A stretch of DNA of 64,000 nt from Rebecca billardiae RCC1528 (Eukaryota > Haptophyta): NCBI GenBank assembly GCA_965240325.2, contig OZ251247.1:1054001-1118000 (forward strand), read 5' to 3'. Within the stretch, counting starts at the first letter, position 1. Each line of letters begins with the position of its first letter. The notes under the pieces were generated by a model that saw only the letters and a list, made by a program, of their open reading frames with translations, did not search any database and was not told the origin of the DNA. The translations under genes and the position numbers were made by a program. Shown piece by piece: positions 1 to 10,413 of the stretch.

Positions 1-132
1 CCGCCGCCGCCGCCGAGCGCGGCCGAGCGCGCGTGCTGCTGCTGCTGCGCCGCCCACGCGCCGCCACCGCCGCCGCCACCGCCGCCGCAGAGGTGGTGCG
101 CGCCCGGCTGCAAGCTCGCGGCGACCCACGCG

Positions 133-171
<39 letters not shown>

Positions 172-383
172 AGCGCGGCGCGCGGCGGCGGCGGCGGCAT
201 CAGCCGCTGCTGCTGCTGCTGCTGCTCGGCGGCGGCGGCGGCGGCTGCGTCAAGCTGTGCCTGCTGCTGCTGCTGCATCAGCTGCTGCTGCTGCTGCATC
301 AGCTGCGCCTGCGCCTGCGCCTGCGCGTCGGCCGGCGGCGCGGGCGGCACGCCGCCGCCGCCGCCGCCGCCGGGAGCGACGGC

Positions 384-419
<36 letters not shown>

Positions 420-2976
420 GGTCGCCGCCTCGTGCTCGCGCCGCTGCCGCTCCGCCTGCTGCCGCGCCTGCGCGCGCGCGCGCGCCACGCCGGCGGCGCG
501 GTGTGTGCGCACGGGGGCGGCGCGGGCGCGGGCGCGGGGCACGAAGGGAGGGCAGGCGGTGAGCGCGAGATTGCAATCTCGCGCGCGCCGGCGCGCAGTT
601 GCACCCTCGCGCGCGGCGCGGCGCGCGCGGCGCCGCGCGCGAGATTGCAATCTCGCGCACACCTGCGCGAGCGCCGCGGGCGCCTCCGCCTCGCGCGCCG
701 CCTCGTCCGCCGCGTTGGCCGCGCCGATCTCCGCCGCCACGTCCGGCGCGTCCGCCACCGCCGCCACGTCGAACGAGTCCGGGGAAAGTCCGGACGCGTG
801 CCGGTCCCACGCGTGCGCGAGCGACTCCTCCCACTCCGCCACCCACGCGCGCGTGTTGAACAGCGGCGTGCTGAGCCGGTTGGCCCACAGCCGCGCGCGC
901 AGCTCGGCATACGACCCCAGGTCTGTCGCCCAGCGCACCGCCTTCTCCTCATACTCGCGCATCGACTCGGCCACCATCTCCGGGCAGCCGATCGCGTGGC
1001 ACAGCGACGCCGCCACGCGCGAGCTCATGTGCGCCTGCATGCACGTGAGCATCGGCACCCCGCTCCACAGACAGTCGGTGCCGGTGGTGTGGCCGTTACA
1101 CACCGGCGTGTCGAGGAACAGGTGCGCCACGCACGAGCGCGCGATGTAGTGCGCCTTCTCGGCGACGTTGGTGAAGACGACGCGCTCGCGCGGCACGCCG
1201 CGCGCCTCCGCCTCGCAGTGCACCGCCGCCTGCGCCTGCGGCGGGAAGCGCAGCAGCCACAGGTACGAATGCGGCACGCGGCGCAGCACCGCGCACCACA
1301 CGTCAAACGTCGCCGGGTCGAGCTTGTACAGCTGGTTGAAGCAGCAGAATAAAAAGCCGGTGGGCGGGAGGCCGAGCTCGAGCCGCCGGCCCGCCACGTC
1401 CGCCGCGCCCGCGAGGCCGGTGCCCGCGGTGGGCGGCGGCGGCGGCGGCTGCGGCGCGCCCGCGGCCGCGGCGGCGGCGGCGGCGGCGGTCGCGGCCGTG
1501 ATCGCCTGCGAACCCGCCGCGCCCGCGTGCGGGCCCACGCCCGCCGGTCCGGCGTGCGCCGCCGCGGCGGCCGCGGCGCGCGCCGCGGCGACAAACGGCG
1601 CCGCGGCGGGCAGCGGGCTCGGCGCGCTCGGCGGCGCCGCGCGCCCAAAGTCGTCCGGGCGCACGCACGCCTCGGGACGCAGCAGCGGCAGCGCGCGCTC
1701 ATCGTACGCCTGCCGGTGGTCGTTGACGAAATACGAGTGCGGCATCCGAATGATCTTCTCGCCGTACGCCCACTCGAGCTCGGGCGGCGTGACGACGCGG
1801 TCGCTCACCAGGTAGTCGATGTACGCGGCGCCCATCGTCGCGGGGAATCCCATGTACAGCAGCTGCACGCGCGCGGGGCGGAGCGCGAAGATCTCGTTGC
1901 GCGCGCCCTTTGTGTAGCTGCGCGCGCGGGGCGGTGTGTGTGTGTGTGTGTGTGTGTGTAGGGGTGTAGTAGGTAGGGGTAGGGGTAGGGTTGGGGTGGT
2001 GAGGGCTGCTGCTGGGCGGGCCAGAGGCGGGCGGGTGCGCGCACACGTGCACACGCACACACGCACACACACACACACGCACACACACGCGCGCACACAC
2101 ACGCACACACACACACACACGCACACACGCGCGCACGCACCCGTTCAGGTTGACGAGCACGTGCACGCCGTCCGCGCGGATGCGCTGCGCGACCGCGAGG
2201 GCGGAGAGCTGCGTCACGTCCACAAAGTGCTCCGCCTCCGCCATCACCTGCGGCGTGGGTGGGCGCGTGGGGGCGTGCGTCGGGTGCGTGTGTGCGTGTG
2301 TGCGTGTGCGCGTGTGTGTGTGCGTGTGTGTGTGCGTGTGTGTGTGTGTGTGCGTGTGCGTGTGCGTGTGTGCGTGTGCGTGTGCGTGTGTGTGTGCGTG
2401 TGTGTGTGCGTGTGTGTGTGCGTGTGTGCCGGCTGCCAGCGGGCGGCGCGGCGCGGAGGGGTGGGCGACTGCCCCCCCAACCGCCGCCCCACACACCCCA
2501 CAGCGGCCGCACGCACGCGCGCACACACACACGCACGCACAGCGGCCGCACGCACGCACACACGCGCACAAGAGGCGCCGGCGCACCTTTGCGCGGTGGT
2601 GGCTGCCGTCGTCCGCCGAGAGCGCGTAGCAGAACACCTCGACGCGGCCGCGGTCGTGGAAGCCAAACACCGACGCCATCAGGTGCGCGAGCGGGTGGTT
2701 TGTAAAGTCGGACGAGACGTAACCGACGCGTAACCGCCGCGCCGAGACGACGGCGCCGTCGGCCGGCCGGCGGAGCAGGCCGTCGGCGCCGACGCTCGCG
2801 TCGGGCGGCACGCGCCGGCCGAGGCCGCGCTCGCTCGGGCCGATCGGCGGCGGCGGCTGGCTCGGCGTGAGCCCCTGCGGCGCCATCGCCGCCGCCCACG
2901 CCGCCGCCTTGGCCGCGTACATCTGCGAGAGCGCGCGCACCTGCGGAGGGGTGGGGGCGAGGGCGGGGTTGTGTGC

Positions 2977-3024
<48 letters not shown>

Positions 3025-6000
3025 GCGTGCGTGTGTGTCCACCGCGCTTGAGCCGCCGCCCACGCCGCGCCGGCCTTCGGCGCGGCCGCCCCCCGCAGCA
3101 AGAACAAGCCGTTACGCGCCTTTTGTAACGGCAGCGGGTAGACGAACGCGTGGAAGGGCTGCACGGCGGGGCACTCGCCCTGCGCCAGCTGCACGTCCAC
3201 CAGCCGCTCGAGCTCGGCGAACTGCGCGTCGCGCAGCGTCCAGATTGCAATCTGCGCGGGCGGCCAGCCAACCAACCAATTCATTCATCATTCGAATGAA
3301 TTCGTCGGCGCGGGTGCCACAGCCGGCCGGCCGGCCACGCGGGAGAGGGGCGCGCGGGGCGGGACGCGGTGTGGTGCGGGTGGGGGTGGGGGGTGCGTGC
3401 GTGTCAGCGCAGCGCGTCGACGCCTCGGCGCGCGCGCAAGGGCCCCGCCACCGCAGCGGGCGGCGCCGCGCGGACGCAGCAGCACGCGGCGCGAGATTGC
3501 AATCTCGGCGCGTGTGCGCAGAGGGCGCGGCGCGCGCCCAAACCGCCGCGCGTGCACGAGGTCTGCACCCCTCGTGCACGCGCGCCAGTCTGCACTCGCC
3601 GAGATTGCAATCTCGGCGCGCGCGCGCAGGGGGGGGGCGCGGCGCGCACAAACTGGCGCGCGTGCACGAGGTTTGCAAACGCGTCAGGGAACCAGGGCCG
3701 CGCGGCGAGCGCCGACTCGTAGCACGCGATCGCCTCGGCGACGTGGCCCTGTGCGCGCGCGGCGGGGGGTGGCGGTGGTGGTGGGAGCCGGCGGTGACGC
3801 GGCGGTGGTTGGGCGGGGGGGGGGGGAAGGGCGATCGCGCGCGCGCACGCCGACGCGGCTGGGCGGCGCGCGCCGCCCCCCAGGCGAAGGGCAGAGTGGT
3901 CCCACCGACCCGAACCAACCCACCGAGCCGCCCCAGCCCCAGCTAGCTCAGCGTGCCGGGGGCAGTAGGCGGGCCGCGTGCGCGCGCGCACCTGCTCCCT
4001 GTACGTCGCCGCGAGGTTGGAGTAGGCCTCTGCGAACGAGGGGCGTAGCTGCACCGCCGCGCGGTAGCGCGCCACCGCCTCGTCCAGCCTGCCCAGGTCC
4101 TTGAGCGTGTTGCCTGCGCCGGTGTGTGCGTGTGTGTGTGTGTGTGAGCGTGTGTGTGTGTGTGCGTGTGTGTGTGTGCGCGTGTGTGCGTGTGAGCGTG
4201 TGCGTGTGAGCGTGTGCGTGTGTGCGTGTGCGTGTGTGTGCGCGTGTGCGTGTGTGCGTGTGTGAGGTGGGGGCGGGGCGCGCGGACGGGTGGCACGCAC
4301 GCACGCACGCGCGCGCGCGCCCGCAAGCGCCCCCTCCTCCCCACCCCAACCCTACCCCCCTACCCTACCCCTGCGCCTCGCGCGCGCACCCAGGTTGTAG
4401 TGCGCGTCCGCAAAGTACGGGTCGAGCGCAATCGCCTGCTCGTAGTGGCGCAGCGCCTGCGGGATCGCCTGCGGCCCGTCCTCCTTGAGCAGCAGCGCGA
4501 GGTTCGAGTGCGCCGCGGCGAAGCTCGGGCACACGCGCAGCGCGGCGCGGTAGCACGCCGCCGCCTCCGCGCGCAGCCCGCGGTCAAACAGCGCGTTCGC
4601 CAGGTTGTTATAGGCGTGGTGGTGGTCGGGCTTGGCGGAGAGCGCCGCCTTGTACGCGCGGATCGCGTCGTCGGACTGGCCCGCCTCCTTGAGCGCGTTG
4701 CCTGCGCGCGGGGAGGGGGGGGGGGCGTCGGGGTGAGGGCTGTGGAGGCGGGCACGCACGCGCACACACGCGCACGCACACGCTCGCCCAAACGCCATCC
4801 CCCCGACCCGAACCCCCCGCGCAGAGCACACACCCAGGCTGTTACACGCGTCCCCTCCTTCCACCCTACCCTACCCTACCCCAACCCTACCCCCGCGCGC
4901 AGAGCACACACCCAGGTTGTTGTACGCGTCCGCATACGTCGGGTCGAGCGCCAGCGCCGCTCGGTACGAAGCGATGGCGGCCGGAAGCTCCTTCGCGTCG
5001 TAGTACGCGCCGGCGAGGTTGGCGTGCGCGATGACGAAGCTCGGGTCGAGCCCGATCGCGTGCTTGTACGAGCGGATCGCCTCGGGCAGCGCGCCCACGT
5101 CCTTGAGGCAGTTGCCCTGCGCGCGGCGCGGCGCGGCGCGCGGCGCGGCGGGCGCGCGGCGGCGCGGTGGTGGGGCGCGCGAGGCGGCGCGGCGGTGGGG
5201 GGGGGGGGCAGCGCAGAGGCGGCGGTGAGCCACACGCACGCACGCGCGCGCGCGCGCACGCGCCACGCACGCGCCGCACGCGCGCGCAATCTCCCACGCA
5301 GCACGCTCGCGCGCCGCATGCGCGCGCGCGCGCGCGCCCGCCGAGATTGCAATCTCGCGCGCGCCGCGCGCGCACCAGATTGACGGCGACCTCGACCGAG
5401 TGCGGGTCGAGCGCGGCGGCGTGCTGCAGGTAGTGCACCGCCACGCCCAGCTGGCCCTGCGGTGTCGCGCCCCGGGGTGTGTGTGCGTGCCGTGCGGGCG
5501 CGGGCGCGGCGTGGCGGGGGCGGAGGTGAGCGGCGCGGCGCGGCGCGGCGCGCGCGCAAGCGCGCGCCCCCGCCCTGCGCGCGAGATTGCAATCTCGGCA
5601 CGCCCCTCCCCGCGCGCGCGCGCGAGGAAGCGCGCGAGCACGAGCGCCCCCGCGCGCGCCCGCGCGCGCAGCGCACCTCCTCGCGCGCGAGCACGCCCAG
5701 CGCCGCCCACGCGGGCGCGGACGCCGGCTCCAGCCGCACCGCCGCCTGAAAGCACAGCTGCGCGCCTGCGCTGTCGCCCATCGCGCGGCGCACCGAGCCT
5801 GGCGGTGGGGGGTAGGGTTAGGGTTAGGGGGTTAGGGGCGGGGGGCGGGGGGGGGGGTGCGGTGGGGTTTGGGTGAGGGTGGCAGGGGTGGGGCGGGGCG
5901 GGGCGGGGTGGGGCGCCAGGGCAGGGCGAGGGCGGGGGCGGTGGGGTGCGTGCGCGGCGCGCGTGCACGGCACAGGGCGGCGGCAGTGGCGGTGGCGGTG

Positions 6001-7771
6001 GCGGTGGCGGTGGGGCGCGGGTGCGCGCGGGCGGCGGGCGGGCTCCCCCGGTGCGGCGGCGGCCAGCCCGCGCACCCAGCCAGCGCACCCCGGTGGCGGT
6101 GGGGTGCGCACACGCGGACACTCCATGCGGGTAGCACACATACATACACACATACGGCGCGGGTACGAAATGCGGGTAGCACACATACATACACACATAC
6201 GGCGCGGGTACGAAATGCGGGTAGCACACATACATACACACATACGGCGCGGGTACGAAATGCGGGTAGCACACATACATACACACATACGGCGCGGGTA
6301 CGAAATGCGGGTAGCACACACACATACACACATACGGCGCGGGTACTCAATAGGTGCGCACACACGGCGCGGGCCATCAACAAGTCCGCGCACACAGCCA
6401 GCCTGAACACCCGGAGCCCGTTATAAAGGAGAGAAAAAAAAAACAGCGCGCGTACCCAGGTTGATATGCACGTCGGCCTTCTGCGGCGCGATCTGCAGCA
6501 GCCGCTGGAAGAGCGCCTCCGCCTGCGCGTACTCCGAGCGCGCCGCGTACAGCGCCGCCAGGTTGGAGTGCGCGTCCTCGAACGAAGGCTTGAGCGCAAT
6601 CGCCTGCGCGCGCGGGCGGGGGGTGCGCGTGTGAGCGCGTGTGTGCGTGCGCGCGTGCGTGTGTGCGTGTGTGTGCGTGTGTGTGTGTGTGTGCGTGTGT
6701 GCGTGTGTGCTGGCTGCCTTGGCGGCACGACACGCGCACACACGCACGCGCACACACGCACACACACACGCGCACATACACGCGCACACACACACGCACA
6801 CACGCACACATACACGCACGCACCTGCACGTAGTGGCGGTGCGCACCGCTCTCGTACACACGCACACACGCACACATACACGCGCACATACACGCGCACA
6901 CACGCACGCACACACGCACACATACACGCACGCACCTGCACGTAGTGGCGGTGCGCACCGCTCTCGTCGCCGATCGCCTTGAGCGCGTTGGCCAGGTTCG
7001 AGTGTGCCTCGGCAAAGGCGGGGTCGAGGCGGAGGGCGCGCGTGCACGCCTCGATGCACGCGCTGTGTGGGGGAGGGGGAGGGGCGCGCGGCGCGCGGCG
7101 TGCCGGCGGGCGGCGGCGGTCAGCGCGGGCAGCCAGCACGCGGCCGGCGCGCACTGCGCGCCGCGCGCGGCGCGCCCCCTCCGCGCGGCGCGGCGCGGCG
7201 TGACAGGTTGCAAGCGCGGCGCGGCGCGGCGCGGCGCGGCGCGGCGCGGTGTGCCCGCGCGCGAGCCCAGCCCTCCCCGCACGCCGCCGCCGGGCGCGCG
7301 CAGCACCCCGCGCCCCCCCCCTAGCCGCGCAGCGCGCACCGGTGGTCCGCCGCCTGATACGCCGCCGCCCCCCACAGCAACAGCGCGTCCGTGCGCGCGG
7401 GCTGGCGCACGTGCGCCTCGTGCGCGGCCACCATTGCGGCGGAGTAGGCGCCGCGGGTGTAGCACTCGTGCGCGGTCTGCATGGCGAGCTGCGCGGGGTC
7501 CGCGCCGCCGGCGGCGGCGGCGGCCATGGCCATCTGCTGCTGCGCCGCGTCGAGACTGCAATCTGGCGGCGCGCCAGATTGCAATCTCGCCGCGGCCATC
7601 GCCAGGTGCTGCCGCTGCTGCTGCGCAGCGTCGGGCGGCGCGGCGCCGGCGCTCGCGGCGGCGGCGGCGGCGGCGCTCGCCGCGGCGTACTGCTGCACCG
7701 CCGCCGCCAGATTGCAATCGCGCGGCGCCGCCACCGGCTGCAGCGCGCACGAGGCGCCAGCAAACGCCAGT

Positions 7772-7830
<59 letters not shown>

Positions 7831-8008
7831 CCACGCGGTGCCGCCGCAGTAGTAGCTGCCGTCGGGCAGCGGCGGCGCGCCCCAGCTCACGCCGAGCGCG
7901 GGCGCGCTCGTCGCGCACGCGCACGCGCCGCCGCACGCGCCGCACCCGTTGGCGAACCCGCCGCACGCGCCGCCGCACGCGCCGCCGCCGCACGCGCCGC
8001 CGCCGCAA

Positions 8009-8041
<33 letters not shown>

Positions 8042-8514
8042 AATGTCGCGCGGTCGGCTGAGGACGCCTCGTCGGCGTCAGGCGCGACGTCGGGGAGCCC
8101 GCCCGCCGTCGCGTCCGAGATCAGGTCGTCCGCGCGCGCCGCCCCGCGCGCGTGCTCCGCCGAGCGCTCGCCGCCGCCGCCGCCGCCAGCAAGGCTCGTC
8201 GCGACCGCGGGCGGCCGCACGCGCGCGCGCGCGGCGCCGTCGCCTCCCGAGCGCGTGGACTTGCCCGCGCGGTCGGGGAGGCGGGGCACGGCCTCCGACG
8301 CGTCGTAGTGCGGCATCCCGCTGCCGTACGACCCCGCCGTGCCGTCGTCCGCCAGCCGGCTGCGCGCCGCGCCCGATCGGCCAGCGCTCGGCGCGCCGCC
8401 GCCGCCGCCGCCGCCGCGCGTCGGCGGCGAGCGCGGCGGCGAGTCCGGCTCGGCGGGGCTGGGTATGCGCACGTCGTCGAGCGCGGCGCCGCCCGCCGGC
8501 AGCGCGGGCGCCAT
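1..8514 (-). CDS. OGT: O-GlcNAc transferase (GT41), 14 exons, 3' partial
   Basis: Predicted UDP-GlcNAc:protein O-GlcNAc transferase, modifying Ser/Thr of nucleocytoplasmic proteins. Exons read from GT-AG sites with matching phase: 8514-7340, 7062-6936, 6603-6456, 5798-5677, 5456-5376, 5116-4912, 4701-4390, 4113-3992, 3748-3668, 3251 to about 3130, about 2945 to 2587, 2247-2141, 1917-663, 467-1. The exon 10/11 junction is the only one I could not phase. Exon 1 is a Gly/Ala-rich leader with long poly-Gly runs ending in the first TPR; exons 2-9 add about eight more TPRs. The catalytic half shows [36 protein letters not shown] and [16 protein letters not shown], all hallmarks of GT41. An Ala/Pro insert (about 1390-1650) splits the catalytic domain. 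Exon 14 is poly-Gln/poly-Gly and runs off the window. Several introns carry the GAGATTGCAATCTC palindrome. The start is the ATG at 8514; further upstream the frame runs into the inverted repeat and is low quality. Confidence 0.93.
567..654. repeat. Two GAGATTGCAATCTC palindromes in the last OGT intron
   Basis: Exact copies lie at 567-580 and 641-654, 74 bp apart, inside the intron 468-662. On the minus (coding) strand the second copy starts 9 nt after the donor, whose first bases read GTGTGCGC. A degenerate copy lies between them near 594-607. The flanks are alternating CG, so in RNA the stem would extend beyond the 14-bp core. Confidence 0.95.
1933..2428. repeat. CA/GT and CG microsatellites in two OGT introns
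   Basis: GT runs at 1933-1959, CA runs at 2050-2135 and GT runs mixed with GC steps at 2284-2428 fill most of the introns on either side of exon 2247-2141. They are alternating purine-pyrimidine tracts. A TTAGGG-like patch (GGGGTAGGGTT) lies at about 1975-1998. Long His-Thr or Cys-Val reading frames across these tracts are artefacts of the repeat. Confidence 0.9.
3241..3254. repeat. Palindrome copy straddling an OGT 3' splice site
   Basis: The variant CAGATTGCAATCTG spans the acceptor of exon 10. On the minus strand the intron ends ...GCGCAG and the exon starts ATTGCAATCTGG, read as Ile-Ala-Ile-Trp, so part of the palindrome is coding. It is the only copy I see directly on a splice junction. 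Confidence 0.85.
3493..3680. repeat. Tandem duplication of palindrome plus exon-9 donor region in OGT
   Basis: Exact palindromes at 3493-3506 and 3601-3614 are 108 bp apart. Each is followed by a G-rich CG stretch and then CGTGCACGAGGTNTGCA, at 3551 and 3661. The second of these is the real end of exon 9 (3668) with its donor; the first is a copy of the exon end and donor lying inside the intron. Confidence 0.85.
4122..4264. repeat. GT-rich microsatellite in OGT intron
   Basis: A run of GT with GC interruptions occupies most of the intron between exons 4390 and 4113. A TTAGGG-like C-strand patch (CCCTACCC repeats) lies further 5' in the same intron at about 4343-4374. No coding content is seen. 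Confidence 0.85.
4823..4926. repeat. Duplicated exon end and donor in OGT intron, with telomere-like tract
   Basis: AGAGCACACACCCAGG occurs at 4823 and again at 4901, 78 bp apart. The second is the true end of exon 6 (4912) plus its donor on the minus strand. The first is a decayed copy whose translation keeps the NSLG-like exon end. Between them is a C-strand telomere-like run (CCCTACCCTACCC) at 4864-4889. Confidence 0.8.
5343..5596. repeat. Two palindromes in adjacent OGT introns
   Basis: Exact GAGATTGCAATCTC at 5343-5356 begins at intron nt 20 after the donor at 5375. A second at 5583-5596 lies at intron nt 81 after the donor at 5676. The flanks are CG-rich. Confidence 0.92.
5811..5838. 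repeat. Telomere-like (TTAGGG) tract at an OGT 3' splice site
   Basis: Plus-strand GGTAGGGTTAGGGTTAGGG lies just outside exon 4 (5798). On the coding strand it reads CTAACCCTAACCCTACCCCCC before the CAG acceptor, which supplies both a CTAAC branch-point-like motif and a pyrimidine tract. Confidence 0.8.
6125..6349. repeat. 45-bp minisatellite, five copies, in OGT intron
   Basis: A 45-bp unit beginning ATGCGGGTAGCACACATACA repeats five times almost without change; the last unit is slightly diverged. It lies in the intron between exons 6456 and 5798. The period is a multiple of three, so it gives repeating 15-residue reading frames on both strands that I do not consider coding. Confidence 0.9.
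6630..6967. repeat. CA/GT microsatellite with duplicated exon-2 end and donor
   Basis: A 46-bp block holding the end of exon 2 and its donor occurs at 6922-6967 (real, exon end 6936) and again at 6810-6855 inside the intron, 112 bp apart. The copy keeps an intact decoy donor at 6823. CA and GT runs fill the rest. This is the same architecture as at 3493-3680 and 4823-4926. Confidence 0.85.
7552..7719. repeat. Three palindrome copies inside OGT exon 1 coding sequence
   Basis: A degenerate copy (GAGACTGCAATCTG, 7552-7565), CAGATTGCAATCTC (7575-7588) and a half-eroded AGATTGCAATCG (7709-7720) fall in the low-complexity leader, in frames reading DCSL, RLQSG and RDCNLA. They lie between Gln-rich and Ala-rich segments just before the first TPR. 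Confidence 0.85.
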
Positions 8515-8694
8515 GCTGCCACCGCGCGCGCGGGCCGCGCGCTCGTGAAAGGGCCGCGGGAGGGTGGTTGCCCGCTCGGTGCGGCGGCCACCCCAGTGTG
8601 TGCTTTGGGCGCTGCGCGGTGCCAGCCGGGGCGCAGGGCCACGGGTTGCGGCTGACGAAGCACGATGGTGGCCTTTTCGGCCGCCCGGACGGAG

Positions 8695-8712
8695 GCCTTT
8701 ATAAGTACGACG
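8695..8712 (-). promoter_or_regulatory. Candidate TATA box for OGT
   Basis: On the minus strand CTTATAAAGG lies about 185 bp upstream of the ATG at 8514, in an otherwise very GC-rich stretch, just inside the left arm of the inverted repeat. It is a sequence match only; no start site data are available. Confidence 0.35.
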
Positions 8713-8721
8713 CCCCCGGAC

Positions 8722-9830
8722 CAAGGGAGTCAAGGGTGCCCGCGCCCCAGTGGCGCGCTCGGCGGATGTTGGGATACACCTTTTTGCCCGCGGCCCTGCG
8801 GCGGCGGCGGCGATGGCGTGCTCCGCTGGCGGGGCGAGCGCACGGGGCACGGCGCTGCGGGCGCGGATGTGCCCGCGAAGCCGGCGCGTGCGGACGGGCT
8901 GTTGCGGGAGAGCATCTGGCGCCCTCCTGCGCCGCGCGACTTGCGCCACGCCTCTTTCGCCTCGGCTCAGAGCAGCGCGCACGCACGCGCCGCCTCAAGG
9001 CCAGCCTTGCCGCGCCGCAGCCGACCGCGCGCGCGCCGTGCGCGGCGTGGTCGGGAAGGAACGGGCGCTGCTGCCGGGCGAGATGGCGACGTCATAGGCG
9101 CACGCCATGCCGCCCCGCCACGCCTTGACGAGAGTGTCGTCGGTCCGTTTGCACGCCTTTTCGACTTGTCACAAATGGTGTGCACTGCCTCGCGGTCGTG
9201 ACCGTTGTCGGGACGATCATTGAGACACAGAACAGTGCCAGACGGGCACGCGGGCTACTCTTACATGAATGTTCATCACCGCGTGGTCATGTAGAAGTGC
9301 TGGGTGCGACGCTTTCCTCGCGCTGATGCTCTTTCATCATCTTCTTCGAGCTCAGGTCTGGCTTCAGGCACGGCAAGAAATCAGCACTCGTCAACAGCTG
9401 TGCGGATCCGTTCTCGTGCTCTTTCGCGGCGCCGCGGGGCGGCATGGCGTGCGCCCATGACGTCGCCATCTCGCCCGGCAGCAGCGCCCGTTCCTTCCCG
9501 ACCACGCCGCGCACGGCGCGCGCGCGGTCGGCTGCGGCGCGGCAAGGCTGGCCTTGAGGCGGCGCGTGCGTGCGCGCTGCTCTGAGCCGAGGCGAAAGAG
9601 GCGTGGCGCAAGTCGCGCGTCGCAGGAGGGCGCCCGATACTCTCCCGCAACAGCCCGTCCGCACGCGCCGGCTTCGCGGGCACATCCGCGCCCGCAGCGC
9701 CGTGCCCCGTGCGCTCGCCCCGCCAGCGGAGCACGCCATCGCCGCCGCCGCCGCAGGGCCGCGGGCAAAAAGGTGTATCCCAACATCCGCCGAGCGCGCC
9801 ACTGGGGCGCGGGCACCCTTGACTCCCTTG
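8722..9830. mobile_element. 397-bp near-perfect inverted repeat with 315-bp spacer
   Basis: Arm 8722-9118 is the reverse complement of 9434-9830 with only a few mismatches. The outer ends read CAAGGGAGTC and GACTCCCTTG. The 315-bp spacer (9119-9433) is less GC-rich and has no convincing gene. The element sits directly upstream of OGT. It could be a foldback or MITE-like transposon or a recent inverted duplication; I see no transposase and no clear target-site duplication. Its near identity implies recent origin or ongoing homogenisation. Confidence 0.85.
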
Positions 9831-10413
9831 CCCGGACAGGCTCGTTCTCGCATCTCGACTCGCTCGGGAATGATCGCGCGGCCCTTCGCAGCGGCCCCGG
9901 CTGGGCGCGAACGGCGGGTCAGCCTCGAGCGGGGGTATCTCGCGCGGGCGCTCTTTCAGAGTCGGCAGCCTTTCAAGTTTCAGCTTCGCAGGCCGGATAT
10001 TAATCCGCAACTCCTCGGTGCGCCAATCAGGTGCGCGCGCATATTGGCTGGCGCAATCAGCGACGGTACCGCGCAAGAATATGATTAGAGCGCGCTTCAA
10101 CGGCCGTCTTCGCGGTACATCATATCTACCCGTCAGCATGGCGGCGCAGTCCGTCGGCCGAGGCACGTGCTGTCGCGTGCTCGCAGCCCCGCGTGGCCGC
10201 GAGCACGAACCCAACGTGTGCCACTGCGCCGCGCAGCACCAGCTCGAGGCAGACTTTGCAAGTGAAAGCCGCAGGGGCCGTGCCGCCGCCGTCGCTAATG
10301 TCCCTTGTCGTCGGCCGCCGCGCGCGCCTCGGACTGGCAGCTGCGGCCGGTCAGACCCGGTGGCGACGTGGCTCAGCTGGCGACGTGCGGAGCTCGGAGG
10401 GTGGCGCCGCCCA
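9831..10413. other. Intergenic stretch between inverted repeat and DHHC gene
   Basis: It contains moderately GC-rich unique sequence with short AT-richer patches near 9995-10140. It is the 3' flank of the DHHC gene. I see no convincing coding sequence or structured RNA. Confidence 0.5.

Noticed and set aside
1936-2733. His-Thr and Cys-Val rich open frames
   Set aside because: They are translations of CA/GT microsatellites inside OGT introns.
6945-9128. A 700-residue plus-strand open frame across the OGT start
   Set aside because: It is Arg/Ala/Pro-rich, runs antisense to conserved TPR exons and crosses the inverted-repeat arm. Nothing in it resembles a protein domain.
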